A stretch of 64,000 nt of DNA from Paenibacillus rubinfantis (GTDB lineage: Bacteria > Bacillota > Bacilli > Paenibacillales > Paenibacillaceae). The notes beneath the pieces are model-generated. The model did not search any database. It was not told the origin of the DNA and worked only from the letters and a program-made list of their open reading frames with translations. A program made the translations under genes and the position numbers. Shown here piece by piece: positions 58,067 to 64,000 of this stretch (positions within the stretch are counted from its first letter, which is position 1; every line of letters starts with the position of its first letter). Location of the stretch: positions 477,811 to 541,810 of the forward strand of contig NZ_LN909064.1 in the NCBI RefSeq assembly GCF_001486505.1, in the 5' to 3' direction.

Positions 58067-59408
58067 TGGAATCATCCTTTGGTTTAATGAAGTATAAGAA
58101 GGGGATACCGTAGGTTGTTAGGCTGGACAAATAAGCACAGATGATGACCAACCCGGACATCACGCCAAAAACGCCATAAAGAGAAGCCAAGATCAGCGTA
58201 AGGTATTTGAACAGGCGAATCGGCAGTGAATTTTGGAATCCAACAACCGCCGAACTGGCGATGGTGGTCGCCGCCAAAATAATGATGAGCAGGCTGCTGA
58301 CCAGCCGAGCTTCAACGACCGCTTGTCCCAGGATAATCCCCCCTACAACGGTTAGTGTTGGGCCAATGCTTTTGGGCAGCCGGACGCTGGCGACGATAAT
58401 GAGCTCGAGTACGATCAACAACAGCAGCGTCTCTACGAAAGCGGGGTACGGCACACCGGTACGACTCTCCGCAATGCTGAGCGCAAGCTCGATGCGGAGC
58501 ACCTCCGGATTCACGGAAACTAGTGCGACGTAAAGGCCGGGCATGATCAGGTTGATCATGATGCCGGCGACGCGCAACCCCCGAATCAAATACATAAACA
58601 GGATCGGATAATTTCGATCGTTCTCCATCATAAACAAATCGCCAATCAGTGCGGGAAGAATTAGGGCGAATGGAAAACGATCCAGGAAGAGAACAATTCG
58701 ACCCTGGCGCAGGGCATGGGCGGCCTCCATCGGAAGCTCGGTGGTGTAGAATTTTGGGACTACGCTCCAGGGCTGGAAGCCCAGCGCTTTGCTGAGTCGC
58801 TGAAGGCTGTAGAGATCCCAGCTCTTTCTAGCTTCCAGACGCTCTGAGACCTCTTGGAGCAGGTTAGGCTCAACCTGGTCCTCCAAATACAATAAGGCCA
58901 GTTTACGGGGGGAGGTATTGCCGGTGAGGTAAGATTGGGTGCGTAAGGATGTGGTGTTTAGCTCCCTTTTCAACAGGCCGATATTGGTAATGAGATCATC
59001 ATTAAACGCGCTGGCTGAACCCTGCAGCACATTTTCGTTTAAAGGCTGCTCAATGCTGCGAGTTAAGGTCACCGGGATCGGAACGACATCTAAATAAGTT
59101 TCGGGGTCCTCATAGTAAATGATCAGGTGTCCGCTGGATAACGCGGCAAACAGACGCACCTCATCGGGCTCAGAGATCGCCTGCCCCAGCTTGCTGAGCA
59201 CAAATAAGGCCGGATCCCGATCCGTGACCGGAGCGATCTCCCAGTTTGCCTCACGGACGCGGGATTGCAGATTCGCCCACGTTTTTGGCAGATCGATCAG
59301 CGATTTAAACCCCATAATCCGGACAGGCCGTCCGGCCAAAATATGCTCTTCGATAAAAAAATCGTCGTCATGCTCAAATCGCTTGCGAATTTGATCCGGA
59401 AGCTTCAT
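58059..59408 (-). CDS. gerA: GerA-type spore germination protein
   Basis: A 449-residue protein: a soluble N-terminal half (about 1-230) with the family pattern PVTLTRSIEQPLNENVLQGSASAFNDDLITNIGLLKREL and four to five helices in the C-terminal half (SIAESRTGVPYPAFVETLLLLI). It is short on the N-terminal extension seen in many GerAA proteins. It is the first gene of gerABC and the A subunit of a germinant receptor. The germinant cannot be deduced. Confidence 0.93.
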   Translation of the reverse strand: MKLPDQIRKRFEHDDDFFIEEHILAGRPVRIMGFKSLIDLPKTWANLQSRVREANWEIAPVTDRDPALFVLSKLGQAISEPDEVRLFAALSSGHLIIYYEDPETYLDVVPIPVTLTRSIEQPLNENVLQGSASAFNDDLITNIGLLKRELNTTSLRTQSYLTGNTSPRKLALLYLEDQVEPNLLQEVSERLEARKSWDLYSLQRLSKALGFQPWSVVPKFYTTELPMEAAHALRQGRIVLFLDRFPFALILPALIGDLFMMENDRNYPILFMYLIRGLRVAGIMINLIMPGLYVALVSVNPEVLRIELALSIAESRTGVPYPAFVETLLLLIVLELIIVASVRLPKSIGPTLTVVGGIILGQAVVEARLVSSLLIIILAATTIASSAVVGFQNSLPIRLFKYLTLILASLYGVFGVMSGLVIICAYLSSLTTYGIPFLYFIKPKDDSNG

Positions 59409-59480
59409 AGGACAATCCTCTTTCTCTATGGATTAACCCCATTATTTGTTGGAAGTGAGGGGAATATGTATGTTTATACG

Positions 59481-59525
59481 AAAAACACCGCCAAGCTCAT
59501 CGGAGCGCTTGACGGTGTTCTTTTT
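59481..59525. terminator. Terminator after the Mn-catalase gene
   Basis: AACACCGCCAAGC pairs with GCTTGACGGTGTT around a 10-base loop; T-tracts on both strands. It lies immediately after the Mn-catalase stop codon. Confidence 0.88.
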
Positions 59526-60381
59526 ACATCGGCGGTAGATTGGGCTGGCTTTTCATCACTTGCGGCGGCGTGTTATAAACGCGGGGCGGTGCCGGCGGCA
59601 GGTGGGGAGCGGGGGCATGCGGCTGAGGCTGGGCGACGTAATGGAAAGTGGCGCCGTCAGGACTTGGTCCATGTGCCCAAGGACCGGTTGCACTGGCCTC
59701 ACCCCGAGAGAAGTTGAAGAGTACATGAGAGACTTCCTGTTTCTCCCGTTCTTTCGGGAAGGTGGTGGGGACGACAACGCCGCCCTCTTTGGCCTCGAGC
59801 TCTTTAATCGCCGCGATCCATTGGTTTTGATGCATCGTATCCCGGGCGAGCAGCCAGGACAGCATATCCTTCACGCCTCGGTCGTTTGTCATCTCGTAGA
59901 GCCGTGCCACTTGGAGCCTACCCTGAGACTCTGCGTTCAAATTGGCCCGGAAATCCGCGAGCAGATTCCCGCTGGCGATCGTATATCGTGAGTTCCAGGG
60001 ATACCCGTTGCTATCCTGCGGTGCAGCGCCTAGCCCGGTAACGATCGCGTGCTGGGGATTAGATCCCCCGAGAATGGCGGCGATTACCGGATCTTTGGCG
60101 GCATCTTCCAGCGTCTCCATCGGCGCGTCGTCGAGCAGGCGGGCGATCATGGTGGCCAGCATTTCGACATGGGCCAGCTCCTCAGTGGCGGTATCCAGCA
60201 GCAAATCTCGGTATTTGCCGTCTCCTCGCGTGTTCCACCCTTGGAACAGGTATTGCATGGCTACCGTGATTTCCCCGAATTGACCGCCAAGCGCTTCCTG
60301 CAGCTTTCGGGCGTAGACCGGATCCGGACGTTCCGGTTTGGCTTGGTATTGCAGCTCTTTAATATGGAAAAACAAACGCAT
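59524..60381 (-). CDS. Manganese catalase
   Basis: A 285-residue ferritin-like enzyme. Dimanganese ligands are E37 (GQFGEITVAMQYL), E68 and H71 (ATEELAHVE), a Glu in LNAESQGRLQVARLYE and a His in RDTMHQNQW, matching the known Mn-catalase positions. It converts hydrogen peroxide to water and oxygen. A Pro/His-rich tail of about 45 residues follows. CotJC and YjqC relatives are spore-coat proteins; the position next to gerABC suggests a spore-associated role, which is inference. Confidence 0.92.
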   Translation of the reverse strand: MRLFFHIKELQYQAKPERPDPVYARKLQEALGGQFGEITVAMQYLFQGWNTRGDGKYRDLLLDTATEELAHVEMLATMIARLLDDAPMETLEDAAKDPVIAAILGGSNPQHAIVTGLGAAPQDSNGYPWNSRYTIASGNLLADFRANLNAESQGRLQVARLYEMTNDRGVKDMLSWLLARDTMHQNQWIAAIKELEAKEGGVVVPTTFPKEREKQEVSHVLFNFSRGEASATGPWAHGPSPDGATFHYVAQPQPHAPAPHLPPAPPRVYNTPPQVMKSQPNLPPM

Positions 60382-60467
60382 CCCTCCGTATAGTTCGTCA
60401 TGAGAGATGTGTATTCAACGGATTATGCCAAATTGCCTGGACCTAAAAATGAACCAAGCTGATCAGC

Positions 60468-60500
60468 AAAAAAATACCCCGGAAGCTTATGCTCCCGGGT
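60468..60500 (-). terminator. Terminator after the 54-residue gene
   Basis: On the minus strand CCCGGGAGC pairs with GCTTCCGGGG around ATAA, followed by TATTTTTTT. Confidence 0.85.
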
Positions 60501-60522
60501 TGTCTATCTCCCAAACGGACAG

Positions 60523-60687
60523 CTAGCGGTGCTCGATCAAGTCGATCGTACCCAACACGATGTGGGCTAAACCGAATCCAAGCGCGCCGGTAGCGGCAAG
60601 CTTATACTTGCTTCCAAGCAGTGATGCAGCCGAAGCGGATACTACAGCTCCAAGAACGGTAGGAATCAAACCTTCGCGCATTTTCAT
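60523..60687 (-). CDS. 54-residue hydrophobic small protein
   Basis: A short frame that starts MKMREGLIPTVLGAVVSASA and continues as one or two glycine/alanine-rich membrane helices (AATGALGFGLAHIVLGTIDLI), ending EHR. AAAGGGG precedes the ATG at 60687, with an alternative ATG at 60681. It has its own terminator, which strongly supports a real gene. It resembles small membrane proteins of Paenibacillaceae; function unknown. Confidence 0.75.
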   Translation of the reverse strand: MKMREGLIPTVLGAVVSASAASLLGSKYKLAATGALGFGLAHIVLGTIDLIEHR

Positions 60688-60727
60688 ACACCCCTTTGGT
60701 TTGGTTGGAAAGACGACGTTAGTCTAA

Positions 60728-61128
60728 GCAAAACGGGCACCGGCTATTCGCCAATGCCCGCTTCGTCTTCGTATTGTTATCCAAGTCTTCATGTACACGT
60801 GAAGACCGGCCTGTGTCCCTGCTTCGACTACAACATACTGCCTGTTTCTAAAACAACAAAAGCCCTACCTCTCATTTGTCCTTGCGGCTCCGATGACCGC
60901 GCCAGTGTGAATCAGAAAATCGTCAAAATTCTTACTTTTATTGGGTCATTCAAATAGGAATTTCATACCGGAATGGTATAAGGAGAGTTATAATCTTTTG
61001 AGGAACTGCAACGTGGTCATAACAACTAATTTTTAATTATACTTTAAACTATTAAAAAATGCAATACATATCCATAAAATTCCTCCTTAAGTGATGATTT
61101 TGTGAAACCCCGGGAAATCATCATGTGG
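60728..61128. other. Gene-free stretch with hairpins, possible RNA gene on the minus strand
   Basis: A terminator-like hairpin at 60734-60760 (CGGGCA/TGCCCG with an inner GGC/GCC stem) has its T-tail (TTTTG) on the minus strand, yet no minus-strand gene lies upstream of it. Just upstream of it on that strand is a perfect GTCTTCA/TGAAGAC hairpin (60787-60808) in GC-rich sequence. From about 60960 to 61128 the DNA is AT-rich with a GATGATTT/AAATCATC hairpin (61093-61122). A short RNA ending at the terminator is possible but no class was recognised. Confidence 0.4.
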
Positions 61129-61172
61129 TGAGACATATGTCACACTGGAGGAGGGAAGGCAACATGTATAAT
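61129..61172 (+). promoter_or_regulatory. Fnr/CRP/Rex-like palindrome and -10 box before the NusG-II gene
   Basis: TGAGACATATGTCACA (61129-61144) matches TGTGA-N6-TCACA with one mismatch and has the perfect core GACATATGTC. A TATAAT at 61167-61172 places the palindrome centre near -42 from the expected start, the class II activator position. The -35 region is poor, consistent with activation. Confidence 0.5.
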
Positions 61173-61217
61173 GAGTTCATCTAAGATTTATATAATCAAA
61201 AAATAAGGGAGTTTGCC

Positions 61218-61604
61218 ATGAAACGCGGAGATATCCTGTTGATCGGACTAATCGTTGCCATCGCGTTGGTATTCTTGGTGCCGAGATGGCTTGGCGATTC
61301 AAGTGAAAACAATCACAACAATGAGAACCGGGTAGCGAGGATCACGGTTGACGGGAAGCTGTTCAAGACGGTGCAGTTAACCGGGGAGGAGCAGACCGTG
61401 GACATCAAAACGGAGTACGGCTACAACATTTTGAAGGTGCATGATTACGGCATTGAGATGATCGACGCCGACTGCCCGGACAAATTGTGCCTGACCTTCG
61501 GATTTATCGATCGGAACGGCGGTACGATTGTATGCCTTCCACATAAGTTAATGGTCGAAGTAGTGGCCTCGGGAGGAGACGATGTCGATGCACTCGTTAA
61601 ATGA
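61218..61604 (+). CDS. NusG domain II-containing membrane-anchored protein (EetA-like)
   Basis: A 128-residue protein with an N-terminal membrane helix (LLIGLIVAIALVFLVPRWL) and an extracytoplasmic NusG_II domain: ARITVDGKLFKTVQLTG, DADCPDKLCLTFGFID and IVCLPHKLMVEVV. Two conserved cysteines (CPDKLC) and a third (IVCLPH) are typical. The family is usually encoded next to a Gx-type membrane protein, as here. The EetA protein of flavin-based electron transfer loci belongs to it. The role is inferred, probably binding a flavin or quinone-related ligand. Confidence 0.82.
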   Translation: MKRGDILLIGLIVAIALVFLVPRWLGDSSENNHNNENRVARITVDGKLFKTVQLTGEEQTVDIKTEYGYNILKVHDYGIEMIDADCPDKLCLTFGFIDRNGGTIVCLPHKLMVEVVASGGDDVDALVK

Positions 61605-62142
61605 ACAGTCCAATCTGATATTAAAAAGAACGGTAATCGTGGCGATTTTTGCGGCGGTAGCGGTCGTGCTCAGCCTGGTGGAATCGGTGATTCCGGTGAA
61701 CATGAGCGTGCCGGGGGCGAAGCTAGGGCTCGCCAATATTATGGTGCTGACCTGCCTCTACTTCCTGCGGGCCCGCGACGCCTTGATGATGGTGCTGCTG
61801 AAAACGCTGCTGACCGCGTTTATTTTCGGAACCTTTTCCAGTTTCCTGTTCAGTATTATGGGCGCGTTGTTCAGCTTTGTCGCGATGTGGTTCCTGCTGT
61901 TGGTTGGCCGCAAGCGGCTTAGTGTGATCGGAATCAGCATCGTTGGGGGGATTGCTCATAATATCGGGCAACTGACAGCAGCCGCGCTGTACTTCAATAC
62001 ATCGAAGATCTTCTATTATTTGCCGATGCTGTTGATTATGGGGGTTCTGACCGGAATTGCGGTGGGGATTGCGGTGAGATATATGATCCCGTCGCTGTCG
62101 AAGCTGTCTTTATTTGAAGGCTTTTTGGCGGAAACGGCTTAA
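61582..62142 (+). CDS. Gx transporter family membrane protein (ECF S-component-like, EetB-like)
   Basis: A 186-residue protein with five or six helices, of the family once called heptaprenyl diphosphate synthase component I. It has the glycine/alanine-rich GAKLGLANIMVLTCLYFLR and GGIAHNIGQLTAAALYFNT strings. Such proteins are predicted ECF substrate-binding components. It overlaps the NusG-II gene by 23 bases and precedes two ECF ATPase genes, so the ligand is probably imported by this ECF complex. GGAGGAG precedes the ATG. Confidence 0.82.
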   Translation: MSMHSLNEQSNLILKRTVIVAIFAAVAVVLSLVESVIPVNMSVPGAKLGLANIMVLTCLYFLRARDALMMVLLKTLLTAFIFGTFSSFLFSIMGALFSFVAMWFLLLVGRKRLSVIGISIVGGIAHNIGQLTAAALYFNTSKIFYYLPMLLIMGVLTGIAVGIAVRYMIPSLSKLSLFEGFLAETA

Positions 62143-62188
62143 GCTGGAGGAGCTTTCGTACTTCGCATTCCTGAGGGGGTAGAGAGAA

Positions 62189-63010
62189 ATGGGCGAAACC
62201 GGATGGGCTTACGAGCTTCGGGAGGTTTCCTTTGCATATCACCCGACGCATCCCGTACTTCATGAGATCACGTTAGGTATCCCTTCGGGCAGCTGGGTAT
62301 CGCTAGTGGGGCCAAACGGCTGCGGAAAATCAACGTTGGCTAAATTACTCGGCGGGCTGCTGGCCGTAAACGGGGGGACCATTGACGTGGAGGGAACCCG
62401 GTTGGACCGAGAGTCGGTGACGAAGTTGCGTCCGCGGATAGGGATGGTGTTTCAAAATCCGGACAATCAATTTATCGGCGCCACGGTTGAAGAGGATATC
62501 GCCTTTGGCTTGGAGGGGCGCAACCTGCCGCGGGAGGTAATGGTGAACCGCGTGCGGGAATACGCGGATAAACTCAAGATCGGCCATCTGCTGAAGAAAC
62601 ATCCCGCCGAGCTGTCGGGGGGGCAAAAACAGCGGGTGGCCGTCGCTTCGATATTAGCGATGGAGCCGGGCATCGTGATTTTTGACGAGGCTTCTTCGAT
62701 GCTGGACGAGAAAGCTCGCGGCGAGCTGCTCGCGATCCTGCGGGACATGAAGCGTACCGGTCGTTACACGATGGTGTCGATCACGCATGATGCCGACGAG
62801 ATCCTGGCCTCGGACCGGGCGATCGTGCTGGGCGGAGGGACGGTGGCGGCCGATCTGACGCCGGAGGAGCTATTCCGCGACGAGGTGCTGCTGGCCGATT
62901 GCCGGTTGATCGCTCCGTACCGGATCCGGCTGCAGCAGGAGCTGAAGCGGCGGGGGGTTCCGCTTCCTGCCGGATGGGGACCGAACGGCGAAGAGGAGGC
63001 GGATCTCTAA
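62189..63010 (+). CDS. ecfA1: ECF transporter ATPase, EcfA1-type
   Basis: A 273-residue ATPase. Walker A is GPNGCGKSTLAKLL, Q-loop VFQNPDNQFIGATVEEDIAFGLE (the ECF-typical continuation), signature LSGGQKQRVAVAS, Walker B VIFDEASSMLD and switch His SITHDADE. The S-M-L-D run and the IGATVEEDIAFG string mark EcfA1. It drives an energy-coupling-factor vitamin or precursor importer. Its stop overlaps the ATG of ecfA2 by one base. Confidence 0.9.
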   Translation: MGETGWAYELREVSFAYHPTHPVLHEITLGIPSGSWVSLVGPNGCGKSTLAKLLGGLLAVNGGTIDVEGTRLDRESVTKLRPRIGMVFQNPDNQFIGATVEEDIAFGLEGRNLPREVMVNRVREYADKLKIGHLLKKHPAELSGGQKQRVAVASILAMEPGIVIFDEASSMLDEKARGELLAILRDMKRTGRYTMVSITHDADEILASDRAIVLGGGTVAADLTPEELFRDEVLLADCRLIAPYRIRLQQELKRRGVPLPAGWGPNGEEEADL

Positions 63011-63849
63011 TGGCCATTCAATTCGAGCAAGTCAGCTTTGCCTATGACGAACGCAGCCTGTGGCGCCATAGTGCGCTGGAGGAGGTTGACCTGCACCTGG
63101 CGGACGGCGTGTTTGCCGGAATTGCCGGTGCCTCCGGTTCAGGTAAATCGACGTTGATGCAGCATTTTAATGGCATTCTGAAGCCAACGGGCGGCAAGGT
63201 TCACGTCCTGGATGTAACGATGGAAGCCGGCGGCCAAATGCCGCCGATGCGCGAGCTGCGCCGCCGCGTCGGGCTGGTCTTCCAGTTCCCGGAGCAGCAG
63301 CTGTTCGAGGATACGGTGGAGAAGGATCTCTGCTTTGGTCCGCTGAACTTCGGCTGTTCCTTAAGCGAAGCAAAGGAGCGAGCCAGCCGCGCGCTGGCGC
63401 AGGTTGGGCTGGACGATACGTTCCTCGGCCGCAACCCGTTCCACCTGAGCGGGGGCCAGATGCGCAAAGTGGCGATCGCCTCGGTGCTGGCGATGGAGCC
63501 GGATGTGATCGCTCTCGACGAGCCAACGGCAACGCTGGATCCGCAAAGCCGGGCCGAGCTGGCGGGAATGCTGTCGCGGCTGCACCGCGAAGCGGGGAAG
63601 ACGGTGATTGTCGTGACGCACCGGATGGAGGAGATCCTCCCGTACGCCGAGCAGTGGATCGTGATGAAGGATGGCCGCAAGTCATTCCAAGGCAGCGTTG
63701 CCGAGCTGGTAAATGAGGCATCTCGACTGGAGGCCGAAGGGCTGGCGATTCCAGCGTGTATCCGCTACTGGAATCAGGCGGCGGCACGGTACGGCTTGAC
63801 CGGCGAGCCGCCGTGCTTGACGGCGGAGGCGCTCGGCTGTTTCCTTTAA
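63010..63849 (+). CDS. ecfA2: ECF transporter ATPase, EcfA2-type
   Basis: A 279-residue ATPase. Walker A is GASGSGKSTLMQHF, Q-loop VFQFPEQQLFEDTVEKDLCFGPLNFG (EcfA2-typical), signature LSGGQMRKVAIAS, Walker B VIALDEPTATLDP and switch His VVTHRMEE. It pairs with EcfA1 and would need an EcfT transmembrane protein. EcfT is expected next but the sequence ends in adapter first. Confidence 0.92.
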   Translation: MAIQFEQVSFAYDERSLWRHSALEEVDLHLADGVFAGIAGASGSGKSTLMQHFNGILKPTGGKVHVLDVTMEAGGQMPPMRELRRRVGLVFQFPEQQLFEDTVEKDLCFGPLNFGCSLSEAKERASRALAQVGLDDTFLGRNPFHLSGGQMRKVAIASVLAMEPDVIALDEPTATLDPQSRAELAGMLSRLHREAGKTVIVVTHRMEEILPYAEQWIVMKDGRKSFQGSVAELVNEASRLEAEGLAIPACIRYWNQAAARYGLTGEPPCLTAEALGCFL

Positions 63850-63905
63850 CCAACCTTCCAGAAAGGGAGGGAACAAACCCTCCCGCCTTTTCACACACCC
63901 CTTTT

Positions 63906-63975
63906 GATCGGGAGAGAGGCGTGTAGGGGAAGAGTGGAGGTCTTGGTGGTCTGCCTATCACTACAAAAAAAAAAT
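63906..63975 (-). other. Sequencing-adapter remnant at the contig end
   Basis: The sequence GATCGGGAGAGAGGCGTGTA and what follows aligns to the Illumina TruSeq universal adapter read-through (AGATCGGAAGAGCGTCGTGT and onward). It has scattered errors and ends in the A-homopolymer typical of reads running off the adapter. The last 25 bases after it are unreliable. This is not biological sequence. Confidence 0.92.
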
Positions 63976-64000
63976 AGATCTTCTTTAGTACCGCACGGTG

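Noticed and set aside
60754..60957. A 67-codon plus-strand frame in the gap after the 54-residue gene.
   Set aside because: No ribosome-binding site, odd composition (many Cys and Pro), and it covers the possible structured RNA region.
63167..63961. A 264-codon minus-strand frame at the window end.
   Set aside because: Its N-terminus is translated adapter sequence and the rest is antisense to ecfA2.

Overview
The window looks like a stretch of a Paenibacillus-type (Paenibacillaceae) chromosome. It is moderately GC-rich with strong purine-rich ribosome-binding sites. It carries a gerA-gerB-gerC spore germination operon, a Mn-catalase, a YesM/YesN-type two-component pair next to a sugar ABC importer, a cspB/ydjO-like cold-shock pair, and abundant intergenic repeats. 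This assignment is inferred from gene content, not from a marker gene. The right end (about 63906-63975) is degraded Illumina adapter, so the window almost certainly stops at a contig end.

Layout. 1-2.6 kb: start of a MocR-like regulator, LysE exporter, nitroreductase, TatD-like hydrolase. 2.74-3.94 kb: a tyrosine recombinase gene enclosed by exact 36-bp inverted repeats, a candidate invertible or mobile unit and the most unusual object here. 4.1-5.1 kb: HD-GYP protein and a small unknown protein. 5.1-8.45 kb (minus): TPP-riboswitch-controlled thiamine-precursor ABC operon with a thiamine-binding-fold protein. 8.5-13.1 kb: cold-shock genes, membrane GGDEF protein, CcdC-like protein, Rrf2-lactonase fusion. 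13.4-18.1 kb: sulfate importer (binding protein and two permeases, no ATPase) behind a structured leader, then three 185-bp repeats with a collagen-like minisatellite, then yezD. 18.1-33.4 kb: mixed enzymes and transporters (sulfite exporter-like pair, truncated nnr, FMN reductase, heterodimeric ABC exporter with a coupled AAA ATPase, NAD(P)-binding proteins, monooxygenase, methyltransferase, VOC protein) separated by repeat-filled gaps.

33.5-43.0 kb: an oligosaccharide-utilisation operon (binding protein, two permeases, histidine kinase, AraC-type regulator, GH2 beta-mannosidase), probably for manno-oligosaccharides and preceded by a cre-like site. 43.2-45.2 kb: Na+/H+ antiporter. 45.3-52.7 kb (minus): aerobic nrdA/nrdB and anaerobic nrdD/nrdG ribonucleotide reductases. 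nrdDG lies behind a cobalamin riboswitch, and a TGTGA-N6-TCACA palindrome sits at a promoter before nrdA. 53.2-60.7 kb: a second thiamine-binding-fold protein, tRNA-Thr, azoreductase, cupin, gerABC, Mn-catalase, a 54-residue protein. 61.2-63.85 kb: NusG-II protein, Gx-type membrane protein and two ECF ATPases; the expected EcfT would lie past the contig end.

Together the regulatory signals point to control by vitamins (TPP, B12), carbon source and redox state. The intergenic DNA shows at least seven repeat types, some apparently arisen by local duplication of gene ends.
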